This document shows positions 37,374 through 51,004 of a stretch of 64,000 nt of DNA, in pieces. Source of the DNA: Varroa destructor (taxonomy: Eukaryota; Arthropoda; Arachnida; Mesostigmata; Varroidae); assembly GCF_002443255.2 (NCBI RefSeq), contig NW_019211457.1, forward strand, positions 34,788,105 to 34,852,104, written 5' to 3'. How positions within the stretch are numbered: the stretch's first letter is position 1; each line of letters begins with the position of its first letter. The position numbers and the translations under genes were made by a program. The notes under the pieces are model-generated. The model saw nothing but the letters and a program-made list of their open reading frames with translations, ran no database searches and was not told the origin of the DNA.

Positions 37374-37808
37374 ATGTTACTAGGCGACCTTGTTCGCGTT
37401 TGTTTATGCATATTGTCAGAGACGCAATGGCTACTCAGGCACAGTACGCTATGTGGAACTGATTGCTGCGACGTTTTCCTTTTTTATGTGGAAGTAGATC
37501 GGTATTCCTCTGCCCGGCCACTAGCGACGCATACCGGGTACAGTCGCTTTCCGAAAATTCGACTGCGTTTCAGCTCGCAGAGAGGCATACGCTTGTCGAT
37601 ATGGTCTAGCACAGCTCGAGGTCGTTGTACGTCTTTAAAAGGACACTGTATATTTTTCATGATAAATTTGCCGCCTCCAAATTTCCAGCAACAGCAGTGC
37701 GTTCGATCGAAGGAGAGCAGCATTCTCCAACGCGTTTGTGGCGGCAAAAACGAACGCCGAAGTACCTTTCTCGTGCTGACACCCCGACTACCCGCAAAGC
37801 TATACTAA
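37374..37808 (+). other. 144-codon open frame, probably not a gene
   Basis: The second-longest frame in the window, starting with ATG. The product is Cys-, Arg- and Ser-rich with a hydrophobic N-terminal third. An 87-codon frame runs on the opposite strand (37484-37747) and a 73-codon frame in another plus frame (37625-37846). This pattern of simultaneous openness reflects few stop codons in a GC-richer patch. No domain or splice context is recognised. Confidence 0.1.
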
Positions 37809-40800
37809 CCGCCGCTTATAGTAGTCCTGACGACAGCGACCCGTGAAAGAGTAAATATCGTGTAATGATGAATGGCGCTACTTGGTCGCATCATGATGGT
37901 AGCAACGGTGACCAAATCCTTTTCGTTCATGCGAAGGGTATGGAGCGTACCTTACCGAATACGTTCTCGCTAGATTCTGTCAGGTTTATGAATGAAACCA
38001 GATATTCTAAAAGTAGCTACATGACTGTGGAGAATACCGAGCCACATAAGGGCAGAAACAATATTAAATAGTGAAACCCTTATATAAGACAAAAACGTCG
38101 TCCATTTTCCCAATGCTTTAGAACTTTTCGTGAATCAAGTTCAGACTAATGGTATAACGAGGCTTGACCCCGTATCAGCAGATTCCAACGCGCCTGTGAA
38201 TACTTCAATTTGGACTTGATCCATATTTTACTACTTCAAAACCCTATAGACAACGTGTTTGGCCTAACAAAAATCTGATCTGTACCAAAGGAAAATAGGC
38301 TGTTCTGCCAAAAGATACTTGATTTTATCCTAAAGTAAAACATAAATTGAATTCATCTCCACTTTAAGGTACGCTTGAAAATTGGTTTAAGGGACGAATA
38401 GTTTTCGCTATACGCACAAGTGGTTCGTTACCGTGGTCTCGTCTAAGGGATGCTTTTTATATTGCACGAGTCCTGAGAAATTATTATAATTCTCCTTTAG
38501 AACACTGGCATTTTTCACTTGAGCGATTTCCCTTTGAGCCCACTAAAAACACATGCCGATGGCTTGACACTCATTCTTATGAGTAAACGCAATGAGAACT
38601 GTTCGAACTGCCAACAAGGGCACAAAAGAGCCAACTTTAAACCCTCTGCCTAAGGCTAGAGACAGAAAAAGGTTGTTCTTTCGATACCTGCATACTACAC
38701 AGGCTTATAAGGACCTTTTCACCTTATCATATTTGTAACAGCTTGCCAAAGGCGTTCCTTCATGCAAACGGTAGTGTTCAGCTCATTTGAGATAGAGACG
38801 GCTCGCATATTCAGTCATCAATTATTCGTTCTGTGCTAAAATTACTTCCGTACAAAACTTAGGTGGCTTTAGAGAGCTGTCGTAATCCAGCTTTCTCAAA
38901 CCAAAGAATTGTTAGTAACGAAGGTTCAACCGTTTTGAGTGAAGTAGCACGTACGCCGCTGGATATATATATATATACAAACGAGCATGTATTTGAGGCA
39001 CAATATAAATATTAGATATTTTAGAATAATTTTATTAATTCCAGTGTTCGAGAACGATGTCTTCACTGGCTACATGAACGTGTCTGAAATTAAGTGCAAG
39101 TAGGTGACGCAGACCTTCTAATACCTTGTGTTTCACCTTTTGCGTTTGTCCTGTCGGATTTATTCGAATACAATTACCGTAACACTTATACGCAGTACAC
39201 AGTCCATGTTTCCGCTAACTGTGCTGGCCGGTACTACTAGGTTCATGAAAAAAAAACTTGGATAATTTCTAAACCCTACAAGGTAAAACTCCTAAATTTC
39301 GATGCATGCTAAATGAACCACGTTCATAGATTACAGCTTGAAGCCAGCGTTCTCAACAACTGTATACATGTGATTTGATCAAGGTATATAATCTCTTCAT
39401 CGAAGACTCATCAAGGTAAATACATGCCTAACGCAGACTTGAATAAAGATTGAAAAGGCGATTGATCTGTTTTTTTCGATTTAGGTTATGAGTGATGATT
39501 AGGGGCGTAGGTTATGCGTACTCGCAAGGTGCTCATACTGTATATGCTATCGACTGCAGTGTCGTACATCAATGAAGCTTTTCTGAAATTCGACATATTT
39601 GCTTTGAACGACCAATGCTCCGTACCAACGAGTGATTCTAACATTTATGGCAAACTCGATAGCTTGATACATTTAAGTAAAGGGTATACTTCAGGTCTCT
39701 GTCTCTTCAGGATTGCTATCGGAATTGTTTCATTTTTTTTTTTCATTCAACGCTGTAATATACCCTGACGCTTCTCTAAAATGCGGCATAGTCTGAGTCA
39801 CTTTGGCAACGACGTGCCCAGGCGGTTTTTTAATGATCATAGGTGTGCAAATAGTTTCTAGAAGAATATACCACAGGTGTTTCTACGCGCCATATACTCG
39901 CACGCACATAATACCTGGAAGTGATGTTGGTTTTCCATTAGCTATGTTCTGGACTTATTTACTTTTCTTGTTCTATCTTCTTTATGCCTAACGCTGCGTC
40001 TGCTTCAGAAGTATCCGTGCTAGCGGGACTCGTTTTTCCGCTTCAGATACTAAGGTGCAGTCACTTCCTCTATGGTCTTCAACCTACCAATTTCCATTTT
40101 TGCAACGGTTTTCAATACGGAACGATACGTTCGCCTCGTTTTTAGGAACGTAAATGTTCACCAGGTCTTGCCTGCCAGCAACGTATAGTTAACAGCGAGT
40201 CAACACTTTTGACTCACTAAATACATACGGACAAGCAGATGTCCTGCTACAAACATTATGCAAATACAAAGCTCTTGTAACAGCAGCAGAAGAAGACAAA
40301 ACAGAACCGACAGGAACAGTTGATTGCTACTTTGTAAATCGGCTATATGCTACAGATACACACGTTATACAGATCCGTATCAGCAGAGCAATGTATTGCC
40401 TTTCTAATTGTTAGACACATCAGAACATTAAGCAGAAATCGAAGCAGAAATAATTACTAAGTTTAGAGAGAAACTAGACTCTGGACGCTACCACAGGAAA
40501 ATCTGCGACCTTCCTGGACCGTCCAATGGAACGACGTTAGGGTAATTACTGGTAAATGCATCATGAGATGATATGTATATGCCCAGAATTTTGCCGGCTT
40601 TGTTTTGGTACGAAACGATTAATAAGGAGAAGAGAATTCGATTGAATTAACACTAATTCGCTATTACTAGTTTTTCTCGGAGAAATCTGTGTCAAGTAGG
40701 CTTGGCATACGTAGAACAAGAAGGGTGTGATCTCTTCTCCCCCGTGATTGTGGTACTCGAACAGCTATGTCTGAAAGAAAGTTGGAATCCAATTGAACCG

Positions 40801-40890
40801 ATGCGTAATCCTATACACTAAGCCCCGCCAGCGGCAAATAAATAGCACATGTAGTCATCAACCTTTAACTTTGTGGTAAATGTATACGGC
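37809..40890. other. No gene recognised
   Basis: A TA run lies at 38963-38976. The ATG frame 37865-38071 (68 codons, plus strand) is hydrophilic but unremarkable in length. No transposon motifs seen. Confidence 0.6.
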
Positions 40891-40905
40891 TGATGATGAT
40901 GATGA
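40891..40905. repeat. (TGA)5 trinucleotide repeat
   Basis: Five perfect TGA units. Confidence 0.9.
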
Positions 40906-41205
40906 CTATATAATACGTGTAATATAAGTAATGTATTTTATTGGTCAATGAATAATGCTCGCTTTCCCTAGCGAAAAAGCAGCGCTTCGCACGAATCCAT
41001 GTTTTCCATCACTTTTTACGACCTCCTGCAGTTGTCAACTAGTTTACTCGTTCCATCTTAATCGAAATTTTCACGTCTGTTGTTTAAGAGGTCGATCAGC
41101 CGGTACTGGAAGCCCCTCAGACCTCCACTGTCCAATGTACTATAACAAATTTCATCTATCAGTAACTGAAGAAGACGATTTTACGTCAATGTAGAGTATG
41201 AAATA

Positions 41206-41232
41206 TGGGGTTGGTGCAAAAAACGTTCTTTC
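41206..41232 (+). repeat. Weak mariner terminal-repeat-like sequence
   Basis: After a TA dinucleotide the sequence TGGGGTTGGTGCAAAAAACG resembles mariner ends of the TTAGGTTGGTGCAAAAG type. I see no inverted partner and no transposase relic next to it, so this may be chance. Confidence 0.2.
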
Positions 41233-42390
41233 AGTGAACTGATATTGTTAAAAAAATTAGTATATTTTCCCCATATACGTTTTCTCTTGCATATGCTTGT
41301 ATTTTAATGGAGATTCGATTTAGTATTAGACTTAGGGGTATCGCTTCGGGGTTCGCACTCCCTTCTGTGCTTAGACACTACTCTTCGTGACCCACAACAT
41401 CGCCCGATTCATGAGATATAGTGAGAAGCCGCATGTCCTACCTTATGCCTTCTAGTTTCTGGGATGGCCAGGCTCCTAGTTTATGGATAACGTTTGGGTG
41501 TCTTCTCTATCAGTTCGGGCGTTATTTACTGGCCTCCTTTCTGTAGGAACACCTGTAGGCAGTCAACCTTGAACGGCCAAGCCATTAAGATCGACAAAAG
41601 GCGAAATAAAAAGCGCTTTCGGACACCAATTCTATAGATGCAACAAACACTAAAAAGGCAAAAGAAGTATTTGAAAGAAACACGTAGCAATTTTTAGCTA
41701 ATTTAAGTTATTTTAGAGTAATATATTGAATTTTTAATAGGAGAAACCAGTTCCCTAAACTCAGATCTGTCAGCGGCAGTTAATGCTACTTTAGACGAGA
41801 CTGGAGCCCGATTATGAAAAGCTCAATCGAGTCAGTTGCCTGCAGCATAGACAGCCATCTAACGCATTGGCCATTTTGCAGAAAGCAGTAAAATTATTTA
41901 GGTTCTTGGATTATACGTGTATGGAGCGAGCCAATTCTATATACATGTGATCGTCCATCGGGCAACGACTCTTTACGTAAGTAACACTGTAAAATTCATT
42001 GTCTCACAACTAAGTATTCCTTCTTTACAGCTAAACGATGGTCGCTTACTGATATTAGGGTTTACAAGTGATAATATAATTAAAAATGTAATAAAAAGGT
42101 ATAAAGGCGGTCGTCAAACTCTGCGACAAGGAAAACTGAAAAGGATCCAGATTGAGAATTTAGGCAAAATTGAACATAAACATTAGAGTCGTATAAGCCA
42201 CGCTCTCGATTCCATTTTATAACAGTAGCAGCAGCCCCTTTCACTTCCGGGTACAGTGAAGTCTCGTTTCATGTAAGACCAATTCTTTTTTACTTCCTCT
42301 CTTCATCTTTCTGCAGTATTTCAATCAGACGTCCTGACCATACTCTACTCCTGTATCGTGTATGCCGCGTTTTACGCTTCAGATAAATAT
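41233..42390. other. No gene recognised
   Basis: Inward of the mariner-end-like sequence I find no transposase similarity. An 89-codon plus-strand frame (41917-42186) is Lys/Ile-rich and unrecognised. Confidence 0.6.
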
Positions 42391-42410
42391 TTGTTGTTGT
42401 TGTTGTTGTT
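42391..42410. repeat. (TTG)6 trinucleotide repeat
   Basis: Six perfect TTG units plus TT. Confidence 0.93.
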
Positions 42411-45337
42411 AGCTGGCGCAAAATTTCGAAATGGACCAGCCTGGGCTTGGTCTGGAGGATTGCTGATGAAGGGTTTTGCATTCGATTGGTCTCGCCAAAC
42501 AGAGACAGTCTCTTTGTCGTTAATGATTGTGAAGAGCGGGGATTGTGATTAGGAGACGACTCAAGTGTCGATAGCAGCGATAGCTGTGTCTTCAGCTTTT
42601 CTATAGAATCTACAATTGTATTAAAGCCTTGCTTGGTTGCCGTCCATTTTCTACGTGCCCTAACATCACTAATTGCTAATCAAAGGGGACAATTTTAAAA
42701 ATAGCGTTCTTTATTGTTATGATTATTCCGTCTCCTTCGTTCTACTAACGCTATTAAGCTACACCGCACCCTCAAATCGGTAATTTTACTGCAAACACCT
42801 ATAACGCATAAAAACTACAACAAATGCCCAGCAGGAACATCTGCGTGTGTATTGAATTTGTGGCTACGCAAATATATTTATTTCTTGGAATCATTTATTA
42901 TTGTTACGGAACTCATCTTTCAGCTGGTCACGCGTTGTGGGTAACACGGGTCTATTTCTGTCTGGACACATCTATTGGCTTACCATATCGACTGTATTGG
43001 GCTGCTAAACTCCGATATTGGATCCAAGAGCTTTCAAAGGTCTTTTTCGCCGACTGAAAGCTAGTTTCGATTGGGCATTGACACCCAATATAACTAGTCG
43101 CGATACAACAATCTCTTCTTGGATATCATGCACTCCGCTAACAACGACTCTATCCGGTCAGAAACCGCCTACGGGCTAGAAATTGCCGTAGCTGGCTTAA
43201 TGGAGCTGCCAAATGCCAAACTTCTGTTTCGTATCTCCGCACTCAGTCGGTGATCGGAGCGGACCTGAAATAAATTTGGTAGCAAACGATAAGGACGCGC
43301 GATTTGGTTTGGCCATCTTCTTCAGAAGCGACCCTAAATGCGGGTAGATATGTAATTCATTGTGTAATTCTGTACTTCTGCGGTGGCTGTAACAGTACTG
43401 CCGCCTCGGCCTCATTTGTGGTGAATTTGATCGGTTTGAGTGAGGTTGCCAAACTTCAAATTAATTTTCGTCAGAGATCCGCAGTTTCGATCAATGGCGC
43501 GAATGCGACCCAATCCCAGCAGAAATGTACGACGTACATCCAGAACGGTTAGCTGAGCGAGTAACAACAGCGTTGCCGGCGTCTATGCGGATGTGGACGC
43601 CGAAAAAGGATTGCCTCGAAGAGACTCTATATATACCCTAAAATCCGGAATACTAACTGATTAGCAATAGCAAGGTGGTACGGAGCGATCTGTACGAATG
43701 ATCCGAAGCAGCCGCACTTGATAATGCGATCACGCCAACTGTGCATTACCCAGTTTAATGGGCATAGCCATCTGCGAGACAATTAGCCCTCTTTTCGGTA
43801 TCTGCCGCATTTAACCAATTCTATTCCATTCAAGTATTCAAATGTGCCGCCGAAAAGTCCTCAATCGATGGTCTCTCTGTTTTTCCGCATCTGTAGTCAA
43901 CTTAATGGTGTGTAGAAAAACTACGTATCGTTTGGTAGATATATATCCACTGCTTCCTGCTCTAACATTTCAGCGTGTCGAATTATTACTGCTTATTTTC
44001 TCAGTAACTGCTACTTTACTCCTGAAAATTGTTACAGGTTATCTCTAAGGCAATCAGGTCACTTGAACGAGGTTCTTTTACGTATCTACGTATTTACGCC
44101 TTTAACGTATGATCTCATAGAAAGGTATTATGGCGACACCTAATACAAACAGTTGTTTGATTGATGGATTGTTGATTTTTGCGTATAATAAAGGTTTTGG
44201 ATTGGTACTAGGTGAGTATATATGGGCATATATGTGAGCTTGGAAGGGTTGTCTCATTTCAGTCTCGAAGGCCATCTATGACTAGTGCCTATTATGTAGA
44301 CATAATTCGCCTGTTTTGCGTCAGTTTCTCCTTAATGCCGGCCTGTATTCCCGCCTCGGCCTTCGATGCCATGAGACAGCAATGCATTTGACGACTTCTC
44401 CTCGAATACTGACTGCTAAGGAACACAATCGAGGACCGCTACGGCATTTTTTGGGGGGCAAGGATTTGCTTACTATGGCCGAAATTGTCAGACAGTAAAA
44501 TCGCAATTGTGTTGTTCTATTATAAAGAAACAACAAGGTTCTTATTTCTTTAAAGAAATATACAGACGTACATTGAGTATATGTTGCCCGTTTTCAGTGC
44601 TGTCTTGTAACTTGCGACGGGTTACATTTAAGGTGGTACAAATTGCTTCTCGAAAAACGGTAGAGCTCTCGCGATTCCATTGGCGTTATCGCTGTTTACT
44701 GATTCAGCGAGTATGCGAAGCACTAGTAAGACAAATAATCTAGTTCTTCAACGAAGGGATCGATATTCACACACAGCATCATTAGGTATCATTTGGAACT
44801 GCGGACGGCCTTTTGAACTAGAACTTTATGGGGCTATCCCTAATAAAAATATCTTACAGGTATCAGAAAGTCTCTAAAAATATTGTCTGCTTCTTGTCTC
44901 GTTCAAAGTTACTTTTCAATATATATATAGTAAGAATAGTAGCAAGCAGTCTAGATATCGGCATCGAATTTAAATAGGTAATATCTGCCTGAAATTACCC
45001 GAGCGCATCGCGCTAAAATGAAGGAAGCGACACACCCCCGTTATTTTTTGTTTTAACAATTTCACTGATGCCATTGCTACATTTAAGCGTAGTCGAACAG
45101 CCCTTGATAGCTATTTTCTCACAATTTTTTCGCATAACCCATTTTAAATCCTGTAAGAGGAACGATGTTGCATTCTTTTTTTTGTCATGGGGATCTTGGT
45201 GATTGAATCTGATGACAATTAACTATGTCTAGCAGCTGCAGCAAGCTACTGGTCACTTGATATAATTTGGAAGGTGTTAACCATTTTCGATTTGTTAATC
45301 CAAAAAAGGCAATCATTTCATATAACCACTTCTTAAT
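42411..45337. other. No gene recognised
   Basis: Frames of 60-82 codons overlap on both strands around 43197-43552 in a GC-richer patch. None has a recognised product. Confidence 0.55.
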
Positions 45338-45353
45338 AAAAAAAAAAAAAAAA
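45338..45353. repeat. Poly-A tract (A16)
   Basis: Sixteen A residues, the longest homopolymer in the window. No retrotransposon body is recognised on its 5' side. Confidence 0.95.
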
Positions 45354-47408
45354 CCACGAATTAACTGTAAATTAATGCCTATTTCCTTTACGGCACCAGG
45401 AGAAATGTGCGTCATCTACTGGATCCGAAATAACTGGTCGTTTCGTAAAAGTGTATCAAAAAAACCTCTCCAAGTTCGCTCTCCTCCGCCGTAATCAACA
45501 AAATTAGCTGTTTCCTGGCGCAGCTGCGCATAAAAGCAAGCTTCTCCCCTAACTCTGCTCAGAGAGCCGGCGCTTTAACTTTACCTAGATCGATATTTGG
45601 TTTTATCTTAGAGCGGACAGTATCGAAAAGCCATTTACATACAATACAATTTATTTCTCTAAGCCATGCACCGTTTTCTTTTACTAAGTAGGTGCTGACT
45701 AAGACCAAGTTCTTATGCAGAACGTAACGTATGATTATACTCAAAAAACTATAATATTATAGTCTAGAAACCTGGTAACATAAGAAAACAGCGTCGTTGC
45801 GAGAGCTCCCATGTTGGCAAACGCTGTTACCGGATGTGATCTAATTCCTGCCTGGTCAGAACTCTTTTGCAGAACTTCGTACAACCAAAAACGACGATAT
45901 GTTTCATCTTATAAGAAACAAAACAAACACACTCTACCTTTGGCTTGAAATAAAGTAAAATAGTGTGTGAAGAAGTACTAGCTAATAAAGCCATTGCGCC
46001 GTCTAGTGTTTTCATGATCCGGACGTTTAGGTTGGGTCAACTAGAGATTCGAGCACCTAGATAGTTAATAAAAAAGCGGTCCTTTTCAGTTTACATTACA
46101 AATTGGGTCGAACGTATATTATAACAATGCTGGTTTCTAAAATCGGAAATAACATTTTCAAAAATACATAAATGGCCGATAAGCGCTCCGAATAGACAAA
46201 AAAAAAAAAACATTTCTGAACTCGATCCGGCAATTCAAATGCGTCGTTTAGGGGTCGTTCTCGAACCACATCAGGAGATTGAAATGTCTGATTAGTGCAG
46301 TTGGTGTCCTTAAAGAGTGCCAAATTAGGCATTATTTTAAACCGGAAATGGACAACCGTCTTTTTTTTCGAGAAAATTTCCTATTGTTTTCATCATTTAA
46401 TTACTGATTGTTGACGAACGCAGCCTTGCTCGATAGTTCAAAGAAAGAACAGATTTGAGTACATCTACGTGTATGTTAGTAATAGTTTATTGTTACTAAA
46501 TAAAATTTTGAAATACTGAACAAGTTTAAATTAAAAGTAAAAGTTGTTCGCATCCTTAACTATAGCCGACACGTGTCTCGGCCAACAATAGCTGTAAGAT
46601 CAATAATGTCATACTATTGTTGCTGTCATCGTTGCAAAGTAATCAGTGAACGTACAGCAAGGTATCTTCAATGTTTAAACAGCCCTGCGGTCAAAGGCCT
46701 ATTTGCAGTGGTGGTTTGAAGGCTGCTACATGTTCGTCCGAACGGCAAAGATTTACGGCGGCCACTGCAGTGGCAATAGCTTCTGTATGCCCGCTATCAG
46801 CCGATGGTTAACGACGTATATGGAAATGTATACTACCGAGCCAAGAAAGATCCGCTAAGGTTACGATCGTTCAGGTCGCAGGTGCATATCTATTCATTGA
46901 GAACGTTTAGTTGCCCAAAAACGTAATGCGTCGGGCGGACAAGACGCACATTCGTTTAGGTCCAGCTACGCTGTTAAGGCTATGGATATTGCGAGTAGGA
47001 CTAAATAGGTGATATTTTTTACAGTAATATCACGCATCTCTTCCAAACTCGGTCCGGCCACTACAGCAACAAACGGGACTAAAAGCTTTTCGTAGATGTT
47101 TGCGAGGCTGTTGCGTACGATTCGTTTTAACGTGAAAAAAGTAGGTGCCAATCAGCAAGGAAAAATCATGTTCGATATGCTTCTACTGAGAGAGATTCTA
47201 ACAACAACAATGAAACACAGTCGCCTAGAAACTAGGGCTGTATCGCCATTTGCCTATTTTAATTAGACGTAACATAAATTCAGGTATGAGGATTAATTGA
47301 ATAATATTGACAGTTTTACTTATGCGAAGCCTTTAATGCGGCCAATACAAGGCCTTCGATGTCGCTCACACAGCACAACGCTGTCTGTCTGGGAATATCG
47401 ATAAACTA
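45354..47408. other. No gene recognised; A13 tract at 46198-46210
   Basis: AT-rich with short frames only. The poly-A run at 46198-46210 has no associated element. Confidence 0.6.
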
Positions 47409-47437
47409 TTAGGTTGATGCATAAGGTTTTTCGGTTT
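47409..47437 (+). repeat. Solitary mariner-type terminal inverted repeat
   Basis: The sequence TTAGGTTGATGCATAAGG, continuing as a T-rich stretch and TCGGTTT, follows a TA dinucleotide (47407-47408). Mariner elements insert at TA, and many begin TTAGGTTG(G/A)TGCATAAG followed by a TTTTCGG-like stretch. No transposase relic or matching inverted end is recognisable in the next 1.5 kb, so this looks like one end of an internally deleted or eroded copy. It differs in detail from anything I could find flanking the two transposase relics. Confidence 0.45.
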
Positions 47438-50400
47438 AGTTGATAGTCGTGTAATATTGGAAATAACATTAAATACTCTAACCTTCAAAAGCTACTTCAG
47501 ATAAAGGCTTAAGACTTCACTACTACAAGACCTGTTCTATCGTCATACTATTTAGATCCAAGTTATCGCTGATCTTAGCGTTAGTCGGCAGAGAACATCA
47601 TAGCCTACCAGTATTCGTAGTCGAAGAATGAGCGGACGGAGCAGCCGAAGCAAGAGAAGGTGGCCAGACATCGTCCTGAATTTATAATTCTTCCTCGATA
47701 AGTATAGTAGATGGAAGTCGTTAACTGCAAGGAATCAGCTACACATATGCTGGTTGCACTTTTTTTTTTAAATTCACTCTTGCTAAATTGGAGATTTATG
47801 CTAGATAAGATTTAAGCGCCGCAAGACTCCTGCCGTGTAATGATGTGTCCTAAGTGATGCTAAACTCCAAATGGTCGGGAAAGTTCCCTCGGGACACGGC
47901 TAAGTACCTCTGTTTCAAGTGGATTTTTTCGGCGCATGACTTTCCTATTTGCCTACTGCTGCGTGCGTTCTACTGAATATCCCGCGAGAGGAATCGAGCT
48001 AAGAAGGGTGACCTGGCAAGGCTTCCCTATCCGCTGGTGAGAATATCGAAATTCGCTGTAATTCTACATATGTATGCATTACCGCCTCTGTCCTCTGGGC
48101 ATTTTTAGGAAATACATAAGTAAATATAAATAACTTTCTTTGCCCACACAGTCTGCCTAGTCTGTGTCGTCGACGGGACTTTGAGTAGCAACCTCTAGTA
48201 TCTCTCAAGTAGAGGCTTGGCCGTTTAAGCTACTGCGTCGACGACGCGTAAATATGCGTACGCAAATCCGAAGTCCTCTTGGTTATCGGAGTTTACTTTT
48301 TCTACGAAGAATGTTCTTTTCTTTGTTGTGTCATTAAATGAGTACGCGATCTATTTGGGCAAATTTCATCACTCCGTACTATCACGTGACGTCGATATTA
48401 TTTTAGCGCCAAATAGCGAGCGAACCTAGTTTTTTTTTCTTTTTTTTACTATTAGGCGGCAAAGTCGGCGACGATGACGACCACCGCATTCTGCTGTTTA
48501 GCATGTCAAAGACGGAGCTGGCCTAGGAATGCGTCTTCTTAAAGACACTCCTGGTAGAAACTATCGTTCTGCACAACTGTTATTGGCGAGGACTATCATG
48601 GCATGAGGAAGTGAGTAGTATGATTAAAAGACGTGCAGACTAAGTAGCAATGCAGACGTTTTCCAAATATGAAAATTTAGTTTACCTAGATATTAGAGAG
48701 GAACGTTTGGCATGGTGCCTTAAATTGAGAACCTTGTTCCTAGCCCTGGACATCAGCGGAAATTTAGATAGAAAGGATCAAAGGTTTCGTAAACCACTGA
48801 CAAGCATTAAGGCATGTAAACGTTTTAGAAATACGTTTCGGTGATATGAAAATAGGAACTAGGTTTAGCCAAACCAATTGTGTTAGGAGGAGAGTAACAA
48901 TAGTAATAATAACAAGATTCTTTTATTCGTTGCTATGGCTGTATCAACAATTATTTGGTTCGCTGCGTACACTGCCAGCAGTTACCCCGTTGCAGTTATC
49001 TCCTGACCAACTTAAGCTATTCCCCCGCTGTGATGTTTTTACAATTTGCCGCATTTATTTCATCATTTGATTTGTATTACCTCACACTTTGTAGTTATAT
49101 TGTGAATCTGAACTTTAAGTTGGTCATTCTGTCACAATTCTTTGATCACTTTGACCTAATTTTCTTAACTAACCCTTTCATCTGTTTATCTTATTAGTCT
49201 ACCCTGATCGGAAATCTCATTTAACCTAAAACATAGTTCGAAAACAGATCTACTTAGATTACCAGCATCCCGTCCCCTGTTAATAAGTAACTTTTCCTTC
49301 CCGTTAAAAAATCTCATTATTATAATGCTCCCATTGCGATGAGTCTGTTTTTCAACTTCGACATCAACTTACCTGTTCCAATTCCGAACGTCAACATCGT
49401 CTCAAACAAAAGTACTACAACAAACTTCTTTTTTGAGAATCTTACTTTGAACTGCAAAGGCAACGAATTTGATTGCTTGACTTTATATGATAAACTGTGA
49501 TTACCAGCGTACAGCCAAAGCAGAGGATCCTTTACGTGAGATACAGGACACACTTAGATTAGCATTTTTTGTTTACTAATCCGCGTTAGCGTACTAAACA
49601 TATACAACCATTTCTATTTGGTACAAGATTTATGAGCAATGATCCTAGTGATAGATGATTTTAGTCTGCTACTGAGAATTGGAAAGTCCGTTACCTCAGA
49701 GCATGGCATCCGCTACAGTGATCTGACGACTGTGTAATTATTACTAATATGAATATGCCGCAGAATGAGAGTCCGATCAGAAAATTTCTATCGCTGGACC
49801 TCTTTTCGATAAAATTCTCTGCGATTCGCGGTGCCAAACGATGGCCGTAGATGGCATAAAGTTAAGACTAGAAGTGCCAAAAAATCGTCCAAATATTCTC
49901 TTATGACAGCGCGACTCATTTCTTTAAATAAGTAATATTGTACATAAGTTATTGATTTATTATAATAAAGTTGTCTTTCATGATCTTTTATCGTCGTTTT
50001 TCGTTTTGGGTAACTTCGTGGATTGGGAATGGCTTCGAAGGAATTCAACGAAGTCTTCTTAGTAAGAGTACAACGTTCAATGTATTTCGTAGCTATACGA
50101 TATTACTGCATAGGCTACTCAGTTTCCTCGCCACATACAAAATGATTGATACTAATTCCTCTAAGGAAGTACACTTTTCTGGGCATAGGTAGTCCCTTAC
50201 ACGCTCGAACAACGTACTATTTTTTTTTGTTGGTTGGCGGGAAAACTATTAGAAGCGTGTAAAAAATAATTATTTGGCATGTTCTCCCTCATATTGAGGA
50301 TAAAAACAACAAAGCCATTCCATGAGCCGGATGTTAAAAATCGCTCAAAGTTATCAATTATAATTATTTAAAATATCATCGAGTAACCGTTAGTAAATAG

Positions 50401-51004
50401 TGATCAGATGAGCTTTGTTACTGTAGTCCAAGGTAGACTCAAAATCCCTATTGACCACGTCACTGCATCTGTAGACCTTCTGTCGTGCTTTTGTGTGCGA
50501 TTTTCGTTTAATTAACGTTATACAGACATTGAAGGATCGGTGCTAATAAACAAGTTTTAAGTGATTTAGCAGCCAGTGTCTGTCGTTTTTAATTCTTATG
50601 AAAAAATGGTACTTAATTGCTTATTTGAATGCATAGAAGCAATTTCAATATATTCTCAACGTTAAATTACCTGACACAAGAACTTTTAAGTGGTAAGCTA
50701 AGTACTAATACTGACAAGAAAAATTCTTGCATCTAGTTTCTACTTAAGGCACTTAGTCTGCTCAGACGAATTAACGAAATACAAGTTCCGTATTAGGTGA
50801 TGCCAAATCCGCTCACCAAAGATCGCCCCTACGATCTGGTTCCGTGGTGAACTCCTGCGTTATGTTCTTAACTTCCGTGGCAGGTCGAACACGCTTATAA
50901 ACTGGAGTTTTCGAAGGCGCCTAAATCTGTGCGCTCATACAGGCAAAGTCGTCAGTTCTTGACCCTCACCTTCGAAAACAATTTTTGCAAAATAACGTAA
51001 ATCA
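47438..51004. other. No gene recognised
   Basis: A T10 run lies at 47760-47769. The rest has short frames only. 48650-49200 holds three overlapping plus-strand frames of 64-80 codons with no recognised product. Confidence 0.6.

Noticed and set aside
41350..41372. B-box-like GGGGTTCGCACTCC
   Set aside because: The key A of the B box is replaced by C, and no A box or cloverleaf lies upstream.
45338..45353. Poly-A tail of a retrotransposed element (also 32292-32305 and 46198-46210)
   Set aside because: No reverse-transcriptase, gag or processed-gene sequence precedes these tracts, and no target-site duplication was apparent.
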